A DNA stretch of 64,000 nt from Deroplatys truncata (taxonomy: Eukaryota > Arthropoda > Insecta > Mantodea > Mantidae). Under the pieces are notes generated by a model, which was given only the letters and a program-made list of their open reading frames with translations, did not search any database and was not told where the DNA came from. The stretch is taken from contig CM060985.1 of assembly GCA_030765065.1 (NCBI GenBank), forward strand, positions 178,996,096 to 179,060,095, written 5' to 3'. Positions within the stretch are counted from its first letter, which is position 1. Each line of letters starts with the position of its first letter. Below are positions 24,002 through 34,483 of the stretch, piece by piece. The position numbers and the translations under genes are program-made.

Positions 24002-24133
24002 AGGCATCCCGGACAACTCGGATTAATATCTCAAGGACGCGGCGCATTCCAAAGAATTGATTAGTTTTTATCCCATTGTTCTATCTCTTTTCATTCAGGA
24101 GATATAAGCGATTAATCAGTAGCAGGGAATTGA

Positions 24134-24209
24134 CAGTTCTGGCTCACTTAATATGCATGGAATGAAATTAATATGCTAATTAGCCCCCTCCCAATAATTA
24201 GCCCCACTC
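24134..24209. other. 76-bp unique spacer at the palindrome centre
   Basis: This is the only non-inverted part of the element. It contains two copies of aattagcccc separated by ctcccaat, and two ttaatatgc blocks. It could be the loop of a hairpin or a former replication junction; nothing in it identifies a function. Confidence 0.7.
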
Positions 24210-24341
24210 TCAATTCCCTACTACTGATTAATCGCTTATATCTCCTGAATGAAAAGAGATAGAACAATGGGATAAAAACTAATCAATTCTTTGGAATGCG
24301 CCGCGTCCTTGAGATATTAATCCGAGTTGTCCGGGATGCCT

Positions 24342-25460
24342 GGGTTCGAATCCTACGAGTAATTACAAATTCAACTTCTAATAACTCAGAGACTGATTAA
24401 GATAAAGACGCCAAATAAATTTTATTACATTTATATCATCAGGTAGTTTCTTCTGAATGTACATTTGGATACCTGACGTCCAGGGTTCGATCCTTAATTT
24501 TAAATCTTCATTATCTCGGAAACTAAGGGAGGTAGAGGGATGAACCAAAGCATGTTTGATAGCTGTAATAATGTGTAATTAATACTGTATATAATTTTCA
24601 ATCAGTTGTCCCTAGTTCGAATCCCGATTTTTAAATGATTTCCTTAATTTTTCTCTGTATACTAGAATATATCACTTAGATTGATTGCGTAACTGTATAC
24701 AACTCTTTTTAACATAGCAAACTAATTTTATAAATAATTTTGTTTCTGGTGTTCTGGGTTCGAATACCGATAAAATGTAATTTAATTATAAATTTAATAA
24801 CTCCTAAACTACTTAAGATAAAGACGTCAAATAAACTTTATTACATTTATATCAATAGGTAGTTTCTTGCGTATCTATATTTGGGGATCTGGTGTCCTGA
24901 GTTCGATTCTTAATTTTAAATCTTCATTATCTCTGGAACTAAATGAGGTAGAGGAGTGGGCTAAAGCATGTTTGATAGGTTCTGTACTGGGTAATTAATG
25001 CTGTATATAATTGTCAATCAGTTGTGCTTGGTTCGATTCCCCCATCTTTTAATGAGTTCCTTAATTTTCCTCTGTACACTAGAATATATCACTTAGATTG
25101 ATAGCGTAACTGCACACAGCTTTGTTTAACATGTCAAGCTAATATTATAAATCATTTTGTTCCTGGTGTTCTGGGTTCGAATACCGATTTAATGAAATTT
25201 ACTTTCAAATTTAATAACTCGTAATCTAATTTATATAGACACGTCAAGTAAACCGTAAACAGAGTACCTAGTTCCTAAATATCGTTATCATGACAAAAAG
25301 TACTTTAAAGTACTCAGATCGAATCCCGAAGGGGTGATTTCATATATCTTCAAGCCTATGAATCCTATCAGGTTCGAGTAAAGATTAAATGGTAGGTGCT
25401 GATGCGAGGGAGCTAAATTACTAAAAATACATTTATTAAACTATTACCGGGTTCGATTCT
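24342..25460 (+). repeat. Array of tRNA-like B-box motifs, right arm
   Basis: Motifs matching the tRNA T-arm/B-box (GGTTCGAATCC) start at about 24342, 24483, 24613, 24756, 24899, 25030, 25173, 25317 and 25449, plus a weaker one at 25371. All are on the plus strand. Successive gaps are 141, 130, 143, 143, 131, 143, 144 and 132 bp, and motifs three apart are 414-419 bp apart. At 25102 tagcgtaactgc matches the A-box consensus (TRGCNNARYNGG) at 11 of 12 positions, and a similar site precedes the motif at 24756. Runs of four or five T follow several motifs (24483, 24613, 24899, 25030), as RNA polymerase III terminators do. T-stems pair poorly, so these are not ordinary tRNA genes. Confidence 0.7.
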
Positions 25461-25774
25461 AGAAGCTTAGAATCTGTGAAACTCTGGAAAAATTGCTTTT
25501 CTCGTGATTGTAGTGAAATGTAATGGTCTTTCTGAAAGAAGATGGAAAGGAAGAATTGAAAAGGGAATGAAAACATGAAATAATGTAATATATACACACA
25601 TTTAAGTAAATAAGGGGGAAAATCTTCTACGTTACCTTTTAAGCCTTTACTTTTAAGTGTTTTGATAATAGAGATTGTACTAGCTTTGGTGTAATGGGTG
25701 ATGGTAGGCTTTGAATGGAACATTTGACTGAATGAGCGTGTGGGAATACTTCTCTTGTTGGTGTGACAGCACAT
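25436..25774 (-). CDS. Hypothetical 112-residue frame, right arm
   Basis: Mirror copy of the frame at 22569-22907, with an identical predicted product. It diverges from polB and runs toward the centre. It shares the reservations of the left copy. Confidence 0.3.
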   Translation of the reverse strand: MCCHTNKRSIPTRSFSQMFHSKPTITHYTKASTISIIKTLKSKGLKGNVEDFPPYLLKCVYILHYFMFSFPFQFFLSIFFQKDHYISLQSREKQFFQSFTDSKLLESNPVIV

Positions 25775-25982
25775 ACAGGTAGTTACGAGACGAGTTTAAA
25801 CGTGTTTGATACTGCCAGACATCCTGTCTCTGGGTGTGACGTCATAAACATCCTGACTCTGGGCGTGAGGTTAATACGCGTGGAGCAAACATATACAGGT
25901 AGCTATGGAGCGAGTTTATGATTGATCTAAAAGGCTCGTGCTCCCTCTATAAATACGGTGATCTAGGGCATTGGAGTTCATT
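25771..25982 (+). promoter_or_regulatory. polB promoter region, right copy
   Basis: TATAAATA at 25948-25955 is followed by TCATT at 25978-25982, an initiator whose A is 32 bases after the TATA start. The predicted 5' leader to the ATG at 26113 is about 133 bp. Upstream are two nested repeat pairs. One is (a/c)ata(t/c)acaggtag...cgagttta at 25771 and 25891, exactly 120 bp apart. The other is catcctg(t/a)ctctggg(t/c)gtga at 25820 and 25849, 29 bp apart. The first of the inner pair contains a palindromic TGACGTCA (25837-25844), the CREB/ATF consensus. Confidence 0.65.
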
Positions 25983-26112
25983 GCGCTAATTAGTGTTGAG
26001 GTGTTAACATTGTGTTCTCTCCAAGAATAATCAGCTTTCTAAGTGGTGTCAAGGTGAAGAGGTCTACATTTCATTGATCAGTGATTAATACGTTATTACA
26101 TCAAGAATAAAG

Positions 26113-29100
26113 ATGAATACCTCAGCGTATAAGGATATTATTCCAAGCGCTACTGGATATGCATGCGGAAAATGTGGGAAGAAGTTCCTCCGAGGTTATG
26201 ACAAGAGAAGACACGAGATGAGCTGCAAGAAGCTCTTTAAATGTAAACATTGTAGCTTGACCTTCAATGATGGTTATAAGGGGCAGCGACACGAAGATAT
26301 ATGTGAAATAAGCATCCCTCAGAAGAAAAGAAGATTGGAGCCAACTAAACATCAGTTACTGTCAACAATGGAGGACTGTGATATGAAAGAATACGAAACT
26401 TCATTCGAAGGACGATTGAAATCTTATTTTATACGATGCGAATCACCTAAGGACCTGAATATGTATCTGCATGAAGCAAAACAACGCATAATCCAGGCTG
26501 TGCATAAAGAGCTTGGTATTCACAAGAGTGTTAAAATTAATCTGCTGGCTGAGTGTCGATTTGTTAACAGTATTGGAGAAACCTGTGACAAAACATTTAA
26601 AACAAGGAATCATCCTGTTTTCCTAGAAACAGATCTGGACTCGACACTGGAAGCGAAATTCAAGAAATTGGTGACTGAAATGGAGGAGTCTCAGCTTAAG
26701 GGTAGCAGCTGGGCATTGCTTGCTGTGGAAGGAGTTCGACTTCGTATCAACAAGTACAACCCGTTACGAGGAAGTAGCTACATACCACTACCGTCATCTG
26801 TTGAAGCAAAGAAAGCATGTATAAACATTCAGAACTTTAGCGACGAGAAATGTTTCATGTACTCCGTATTAGCTAAATTCATAGGGAACAATGCACAGCG
26901 TGTGAACAAATACAAACAACTTCAAGACAAGTACGACTTCGGCTGTGTTTCCTACCCTACTCCACTTTCTCAAATACCTAAATTTGAGAAGTTTAACAAT
27001 ATGTCTGTTAACGTTTCCGGACTGGATGAGAAGCATGAAGTGTATCCAATAAAGGTTGCTGATATTGAACTACCTGAACACTGCGACCCGCTACTATTGA
27101 GTGATAGTAGTGGAAAACATCACTACGTATATATAAAGAATTTTGAGAAACTCATTCGATGCCAGAAAACTAAATGTAATGGACGGGTTTATACTTGTAA
27201 GCGCTGCTTTACACATTTTGATGATCGATATGGACGAAGTGGACTGGAAAAACTACAAGAACATGCAACCGTCTGTATTCAACATGGTGTTGCAAGGGTA
27301 GTTATGCCTACCAAGGAGAAAGCAATTGTACAGTTTAAAAATGTTGAGAGGATGCTGAAAGTACCTTATGTCATCTATGCGGATTTTGAGAGTATTCTCA
27401 CTCCATGCCATACGTGTATACCCAATCCTGAAACTTCCTATACAACCCCTTATCAAGAGCACACACCAATGAGCTTCTGTGTTTACGTGAAGCCTACATC
27501 CATGTTGAACATATTGAAACTGGTCTTCCTAGGCATCCCTATGTGTATCGTGGTGCTGATGCTGCTCAGAAGTTTATGTTGTACCTGACATCTCTTGCAA
27601 AAATGATTGATGGCATATACAAATCTGCTAAGCCTCTGAAACTCACGGATCAACAGCAAAAGGATTTTGAGTCTTCTACGACATGCTACTTGTGTGGAAA
27701 ACCCTTTACAGAAGAGAACTATAAAGTACGCGATTATGATCACATCAGTGGTGAATATCGTGGAAGTCTTCATAATGAATGTAATTTAGCCTGTAAAACA
27801 CCTTAATATATACCAGTCTTCATGCATAACCTTAGCGGATATGACTCTCATTTCATTGTTAAGGAGCTGGGTTGTACAAGTGAACGTGTGGAGGTAATTC
27901 CTAACTCTGAAGAAAGCTATATCTCATTCACCAAGTATGTAGGAGATATAAAGCTTCGATTTGTGGACAGCTTCCGTTTCCTCAGTACAAGCTTGGATAA
28001 GTTGGTAAAAAATCTAACCTCATATCCTGAAACACTAAAGTACTTTGGAGAAGACAAATTGAAGTTGATGACCCGTAAGGGCGTATTTCCCTATGATTAC
28101 GTCACTTCCTGGGATGTTTTGAACGAGACCTGCTTGCCTCCTAAGGAGTCCTTCTACAATAGATTAAATGAAGAAGAAATTAGTGATGCTGACTACGATC
28201 ATGCTAGAAATGTATGGGAGCTGTTTAATGTAAGAAACCTGGGAGAGTACAGCGATCTCTACTTAACCTCAGATGTACTACTCCTAGCCGATGTCTTTGA
28301 GACGTTCAGAGAGCAAACCCTTAAAACACACAAAGTCGATCCTTCCCATTATTTTACCTCTCCAGGAATTACATGGGACGCCATGTTGTTGTATACAGGA
28401 ATTAAGCTGGAGCTGTTACAAGATTATGATCAACTACTCATGGTGGAATCAGGTATAAGAGGAGGTTTATGTCAAGTTTCCCATCGGTATGCTGAGGCTA
28501 ATAACACGTATATGGAGAAGTTTGATCTGTCGAGACCGACCCAATTCATCACATATGAGGACGCCAATAACCAATATGGGTGGGCAATGTGTCACGCCCT
28601 TCCTTTTGGTGGATTTCAGTGGGTTTCGCCTGAAGAAATCAACTTAGAAACACTACAAGAAGATGATCCTCATGGGTACATATTAGAAGTTGATATCGAA
28701 TATCCTGCAGAACTTCACGATCTACACAACGATTTACCTTTCCTGCCTGAGTGTATGAAACCATTGGAAGCATCTACAAAGAAACTGATACCTCATCTTG
28801 GACCTCGAAAGAAGTATGTAGTGCATTACATGGCTTTAAAGCAGGCTCTTAGTCATGGACTACGGCTAACAAAAATCCATCGTGTGCTACAATTCCTACA
28901 GTCTCGATGGTTGAAACCTTATGTGGAATTTAACAACAGGCTACGACAACAAGCTGCAAATGATTTCGAGAAGGATCTCTACAAGCTCTTTAACAACGCT
29001 ATGTTTGGAAAAACTATGGAGAACCTGCGTAACCGTATGGATATACGACTGGTGACCAATGAAAAAACTCTAGAAAAGTTGATCGCCAAGCCTACGTTTA

Positions 29101-29765
29101 TCGACAGGACGATATATGCTGCTAATCTAGCTGCTGTACATATGGCCTCTCGTCAGATTGTATTCAACAAGCCTATATACATTGGAATGAGTGTGTTGGA
29201 CATCTCCAAGACATTAATGTATAACTACCACTACGACGTGTTGTTGCCTTATTATGGAGCTGAAAACCTGAGGCTTATGTATATGGACACTGATTCATTC
29301 ATTCATCGTGTTACAACTGAAGATGTGTACCAGGACAAGTTACGTTTTCTTGAGCATCTCGATACAGCTGATTACCCTGCCAATCATATATGCCACTCTA
29401 CTCAGAACAAGAAGGTATTGGGAAAATTTAAAGATGAGGCTAACAGCAAAATCATCCTACGCTTTGTTGGACTACGTCCTAAGATGTATGCCTTAGATAT
29501 TCAAGGCTCAATGATAAAAAAGATTAAAGGTATAAAACGTAGCGCTATTAAGCAGTACATTTCGTTTGACAGCTATACAGACTGTCTTAAAACCTGTGAA
29601 ATCATCAGAACTCCCATGAATCTAAACCTATCACGAAAGCATGATGTTACCACAGTGCAAGTGAATAAAATTGCATTGAATCCCTTTGATGATAAAAGAA
29701 TTATTGCTGAGGATGGAATAACTACCTATGCATATGGACATTACAGTATTACAAACAGTGCTTAA
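26113..29765 (+). pseudogene. Protein-primed family B DNA polymerase (polB) of the palindromic element, right copy (fossil)
   Basis: Same gene as the left copy. It starts at the ATG following the TATA/initiator promoter, preceding the zinc fingers (CGKCGKKF, residues ~19-26). By nucleotide position: exonuclease motif YADFES near 27373-27390, endonuclease-VII-like Cys/His insert about 27683-27785, exo II about 27825-27855, exo III about 28260-28300, motif A about 28554-28590, motif B about 28990-29025, motif C (YMDTDSF) 29280-29300. An aataaa lies at 29970. The family's usual partners (integrase, capsid, ATPase) are missing next to it. The copy is broken, about two breaks, with catalytic signatures readable. 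Confidence 0.85.
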
Positions 29766-30388
29766 GAGAATGTAAGTCGAAGATGAAGATTTTCTCGTGA
29801 GTCTACAATCTTAAAAATGAAGTTTATCCGTGTTCTGTGTATGCAACTAGCAGACGCCTGATGAAGAAAGAAGAAGATGGAAGGGAAGGTGGTAACCCTG
29901 CCATTAGGAGCAATCCTAGTGCTAGTCTCAAGCCTAGATAAAAGGGGAGAGACATCTACAATGAGCTAAAATAAAGGTATGTTGACGTAAAGATTTTCAA
30001 TTTGTGAACCAATATGCAGTTTATCCCTCTCCGCATCGCACAATAACTGTTTAACATATAATAAGTTTGTAAGATTTAGAAAAAAGTATATAAATTGTTG
30101 TAACGTTGGATGAGAAATGTTTATAATCTAATTACTCTCTATATTACCATGAGTACCTGTGATACTAGCTGAGTGATTTTAAACACCTATGTTACTTGAA
30201 TTATCCTAAATACCTATGATACTCTCTGAATTACCTGTAACATCATACGGAGCTATGCTATATCCGCTTCCCGGGATCAGTCCTACCCTGTGATACTAAC
30301 TAAATTACTTACCTGTTAGTGTGAGTGGGTTAGCTTTTCCCGTGAGAGAGCCACCTTTTCCCTGCCCTTTTCCCTGAGTGGGTCCCCT
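29766..30388 (+). other. 3' flank of the right polB copy
   Basis: Mirror of 17961-18577, with the polyadenylation signal aataaa at 29970-29975. It is otherwise featureless. Confidence 0.6.
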
Positions 30389-31570
30389 TTTTCCCGTTGC
30401 AGGTCACCTTTTTCCCTTTGCTGATCACCTTTTTCCCTTTGCTGGTCACCTTTTTCCCTTTGCTAGCCACCTTTTTCCCTTTGCTGGTCACATTTTCCCT
30501 TTACTGCTCGCCTTTTTCCCTTTGCTGGTCACCTTTTTCCCGTTGCTGGTCGCATTTTTCCCTTTGCTGGTCACCTTTTTCCCTTTGTTGGTCACATTTT
30601 TCCCTTTGCTGGTCACGTTTTTCCCTTTGCTGGTCACCTTTTTCCCTTTGTTGGTCAGATTTTTCCCTTTGTTGGTCACCTTTTTCCCTTTACTGGTCAC
30701 CTTTTTCCCTTTGCTGGTCACCTTTTTCCCTTTGCTGGTCACGTTTTTCCCTTTGCTGGTCACGTTTTTCCCTTTGCTGGTCACCTTTTTCCCTTTGCTG
30801 GTCACCTTTTTCCCTTTGCTGGTCACCTTTTTCCCTTTGCTGGTCACCTTTTCCCTTTGCAGGTCACGTTTTTCCCTCTTCTGGTCCCGTTTTTCCCTTT
30901 ACTGGTCACCTTTTTTTCCCTTTGCTGGCCACCTTTTCCCTCTGCTGGTCACCTTTTTCCCTTTGCTGGTCACCTTTTTCCCTTTGCTGGTCACCTTTTT
31001 CCCTTTCCTTGTCACCTTTTTCCCTTTGCTGGTCACCTTTTTCCCTTTGCTGGTCACCTTTTTCCCTTTGCTGGTCACGTTTTTCCCTTTGCTGGTCACC
31101 TTTTTCCCATTGCTGGTCACATTTTTCCCTTTGCTGGTCACCTTTTTCCCTTTGCTGGTCACCTTTTCCCTTTTTCTGGTCACGTTTTTCCCTTTGCTGG
31201 TCACCTTTTTCCCTTTCCTGGTCACCTTTTTCCCTTTCCTGGTCACCTTTTTCCCTTTCCTGGTCACCTTTTTCCCTTTGCCGGTCACCTTTTTCCCTTT
31301 GCCGGTCACCTTTTTCCCTTTGCTGGTCACCTTTTTCCCTTTGCTGGTCACGTTTTTCCCTTTGCTGGTCACGTTTTTCCCTTTGCTGGTCACCTTTTTC
31401 CCTTTCCTGGTCACCTTTTTCCCTTTCCTGGTCACCTTTTTCCCTTTGCTGGTCACATTTTTCCCTTTGCTGGTCACCTTTTTCCCTTTACTGGTCACCT
31501 TTTTCCCTTTGCTGGTCACATTTTTCCCTTTGCTGGTCACCTTTTTCCCTTTGATGGTCACCTTTTCCCT
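30389..31570. repeat. 21-bp minisatellite, right arm
   Basis: About 56 units of ctttttccctttgctggtcac, the mirror of the left array and about two units shorter. All long open frames inside are repeat artefacts. Confidence 0.95.
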
Positions 31571-31654
31571 GAATGGGTTACATGATGGGAATGTATATAA
31601 CGTTGACATGAAACAGTTTTCCACTAAGTTCACATCTAAAGTCGCTTTCAAGGT

Positions 31655-32720
31655 CTAGCACCTCCTATTCCGTATCTCTCCTGTATATAAACCCATATTG
31701 CTACTCCTTTAGTATCTGTCTAGCCTAACACCTCTCCTCCTGTTCCTATACCTCTCATATAAACCATACTCTACTCCTCTAGCTCTGTCTAGCCTAACAC
31801 CTCTCTCGTTTTCCTATGACTCTCATATAAACCATACTCTGCTCCTCGACCTCTGTCTAGTCTAACTCCTTTCCTCGTTTTCCCATACCTCTCATATAAA
31901 CCATACTCTATTTTCGACCTCTGTCTAGCCTAACACCTCTCCTCGTTTTCCTATACCTCTCATATAAACTATACTCTACTCCTCAACCTCTGTCTAGCCT
32001 AACACCCCTCTTCCTGTTCCTATACTTCTCATACATATAAACGCATACTCTACTCTCAACCTCTGTCTAGCCTAACACCACTCCCCGTATCCCCTACCTC
32101 TCATAAAGCGCATTCCTCTCCTGATCCCTGTCTAGCTGAGCATCTCTCTTTGGTTTCCTATACCGCTCATATAAAACACATTCTACCTTTAACACCTGTC
32201 TATCCTATAATAGGATCTCTCCGTTTTCTCGTATCTTCTTATAAACACATACTCAATTCTCCTAACCTAATACCTCTCATCGTTTTCCTATACTTCTCAT
32301 ATAAACCATACTCCACTCCTCAACCTCTGTCTAGCCTAACACCCCTCCTCGTTTTCCTATACCTTTCATATAAACCATACTCTACTCTCGACCTCTGTCT
32401 AGCCTAACACCCCTGCTCCTGTTCCCTACCTCTCTCATATAACCGATACTCTACTCAACCTCTGTCTTGCCTAGCACCGCTCCTCCTGCTCCTATACCTC
32501 TCATACATATAAACGCATACTCTACTCTCAGCCTCTGTCTAGCCTAGCACCTCTCCACTATCTCTTCCATATAAAGCGCATCCCCCTCCTTCTGCCGCTG
32601 TCTAGCCTAGTGTCAGTCCTCGTATTCCCTATCTCGCCCATATAAACGCATTTTCCTCCTTAGCCCTCCGCATCCACCCTCGTTTTCCCTATCCTTTCCC
32701 ATATAAACGCAAAAAACTGT
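31655..32720. repeat. Subterminal ~65-bp satellite, right arm
   Basis: Mirror of the left array, with units built on 'cctctgtctagcctaacacc' and 'cctatacctctcatataaaccatactct'. It ends about 25 bp before the element terminus. Confidence 0.8.
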
Positions 32721-32746
32721 GCCAGCTCTCTTCTAAATAACCTACT

Positions 32747-33728
32747 TCCGTGGAACTCACGGACTTCGAACGTGGTCAGGTGATTGGGTGTCACTTGTGT
32801 CAGAAGTCTGTACGCGAGATTTTCACACTCCTAAACATCCCTAGGTCCACTGTTTCTGATGTGATAGTGAATTGGAAACGTGAAGGGACATGTACAGCAC
32901 CAAAGCGTACAGGCCGACCTCGTCTGTTGACTGACAGAGACTGCCGAGGTTTGAAGATGGTCGTAACGAGTAATAGGCAGACATCTATCCAGACCATCAC
33001 ACAGGAATTCCAAACTGCATCAGGATCCACTGCAAGGACTATGACAGTTAGGCGTGAGGTGAGAAACCTTGGATTCCATGGCCGAGCGGCTGCTCATAAG
33101 CCACACATCACGCAGGACGACGTCTTGCTTGGTGTAAGGAGCGTCAACATTACACGATTGAACAGTAGCAAAACGTTGTGTGGAGTGACGAATCACGGTA
33201 CACAATGTGGCGATCCGATTGCAGGGTGTGGGTATGCCGAATGCCCGCTGAACGTCATCTGCCAGCGCGTGCGTGGTGTTGTGGTGTGGTGGTTTTTTCC
33301 TGGAGGGTGTTTGCACCCCTTGTTTTGCGTGGCACGATCACAGCGCAGACCTACATTGATATTTAAGCACCTTCTTGTTTCCCACTGTTGAAGAGCAATT
33401 CGGGGATGGCGATTGCACCTTTCAACACGATCGGCCACCTGTTCATACTGCACGGGTTGTGACGGAGTGTTTACACGACAATAACATCCATGTAATGGAC
33501 TGGCCTGCACAGAGTCCTGACTTGAATCCTATAGAACACCTTTGGGATGTTTTGGAACGCCGACTTCGTGCCAGGCCTCACCGACCTACATCGATACCTC
33601 TCATCAGTCCCGCACTCCGTGAAGAATGGGCTGCCATTCCCCAAGAAACCTTACAGCACCTGATTGAAAGTATACCTGCGAGAGTGCACGCTGTCGTCAA
33701 GGCTAAGGGTGGGCCAACACCATATTGA
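32747..33728 (+). pseudogene. Tc1-type transposase, interrupted and frameshifted
   Basis: The original start (ATG GGA CGC TCC GTG) is at 15539. The palindrome sits after codon 5, and the coding sequence resumes here with ELTDFERGQVIG and the helix-turn-helix VREIFTLLNIPRSTVSDV. GRPRLLTDRD and a second helix-turn-helix follow. The catalytic triad is visible: WSDES near 33180, QHDRPPVHTA near 33420, and DLNPIEHLW near 33525, with 34 residues between the second D and the E (DD34E). It ends KAKGGPTPY. Frame is lost near 33120 and again before 33375, and a TAG falls before the first catalytic D, so it is dead independently of the insertion. Confidence 0.9.
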
Positions 33729-33810
33729 CTTCCAGCATTACTGATGGAGGGCGCCACGAACTTGTACGTCATTTTCAGCCAGGTGTCCGGATACTTTTGA
33801 TCACGTAGTG

Positions 33811-34483
33811 TATTAATATATTGCGATTTTTATTATAATAATCATGATTTTGGGGTACTAATGATCTCATTTTATTCCTAAAATATTCTTAATTAATGCT
33901 ATTCGTGATTTCAAATCTTCTACATAAATTTTCTCGTTAGTTTGTAACTCAAGAATTTATCGATGATTTGGAAACCTCTCGTGGCATAACTAGAGATAAT
34001 TACCATTACATTATCATAAGAGATGTTGAAAGTATTGTCCTCTACTCTCACATTTCTGGCATCTTCTCAGCAAATGTTCATTTACACTCGAGAGTTCAAT
34101 ATCCGAAACTGACAGAATATTTTGCCTGATATTTTCTTTTAGTTCTTAAAATGTATGGCGATTTCCTGCAAACGCCTTAATTTTCACGTGATCATCAAAT
34201 CGGGTAGATTTCTGTAATTGGATTTTCAGAAACGATAGAGTAATTCACCCACGGTTAACATTCTTCTCTCACGAAGCATGGTTCCATTTGTACGGCTATG
34301 TCTCTTCGCAAAATGACAGAGAAATCCGATTTTATACCGAGATTCCCTTGCAATTCGCGAAAAGTAGTGCAATAAATACGTACATAATAATAGGACTTGT
34401 ATTTTTGAGGGGAGTATAAATAACGAAGAGTATTGTTACCTTTATTTATTACCACCTAACCTATATTCAGTTATATATAAATA
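33811..34483. other. Intronic stretch, nothing recognised
   Basis: About 670 bp of AT-rich DNA right of the Tc1 element. No exon, known repeat or promoter is seen. Confidence 0.35.

Larger units (their letters stand above)
15554..24133. repeat. Left arm of the giant palindrome (~8.58 kb)
   Basis: It is the reverse complement of 24210-32746. From 18578 inwards the mirror is exact in coordinates: paired positions sum to 48343, so there is no net length difference across about 11.2 kb. The ~43-bp difference between arms lies in the outer repeats, equal to two 21-bp units plus one base. Confidence 0.9.
15554..32746. mobile_element. Palindromic Polinton-like element (fossil) with two divergent polB genes
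   Basis: This 17.2-kb insert is bounded by agtaggttatttag at the left and its exact reverse complement at the right. It is flanked by a perfect 6-bp duplication tccgtg (15548-15553 and 32747-32752). A 6-bp duplication, AG/CT ends and a protein-primed family B DNA polymerase are Polinton/Maverick hallmarks. Unlike a standard Polinton, nearly the whole element is inverted repeat and only a 76-bp centre is unique. I find no integrase, capsid, packaging ATPase or protease. Both polymerase genes are broken, about two breaks each. Intact duplications and arms about 99% alike suggest a fairly recent insertion, or homogenisation between arms. Confidence 0.85.
24210..32746. repeat. Right arm of the giant palindrome (~8.54 kb)
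   Basis: Reverse complement of 15554-24133, about 99% identical by eye in the inner 5.6 kb, with slightly fewer minisatellite units. Confidence 0.9.
15404..33810 (+). mobile_element. Tc1-type DNA transposon carrying a 17-kb insert
   Basis: The left terminus is cattatgtgatcaaaagtatccgg (15404 on). The right terminus is its reverse complement with two differences (ccggatacttttgatcacgtagtg, ending 33810). Both are flanked by TA (15402-15403 and 33811-33812), the Tc1/mariner target. Without the insert and one copy of its duplication the element is about 1.2 kb, a normal Tc1 length. The transposase start codon is at 15539 in the left piece and the rest of the gene lies in the right piece. The two halves of one small transposon flank the palindrome, which shows that the assembly order across it is real. 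Confidence 0.9.

Noticed and set aside
24342-25460. Ordinary tRNA genes
   Set aside because: B-boxes are good, but T-stems pair poorly, acceptor stems do not close and A-to-B spacing is too long in the cases examined. Kept as a motif array only.
15554-32746. Palindrome as a sequencing or assembly foldback artefact
   Set aside because: The two sides are flanked by different halves of one Tc1 element and by a 6-bp duplication, and the arms differ in repeat number and single bases. A foldback artefact would not give this.
32750-33391. 213-codon frame as an intact gene beginning at GTG
   Set aside because: It is the decayed Tc1 transposase; the true start is at 15539 and the frame leaves the transposase reading after about 33120.
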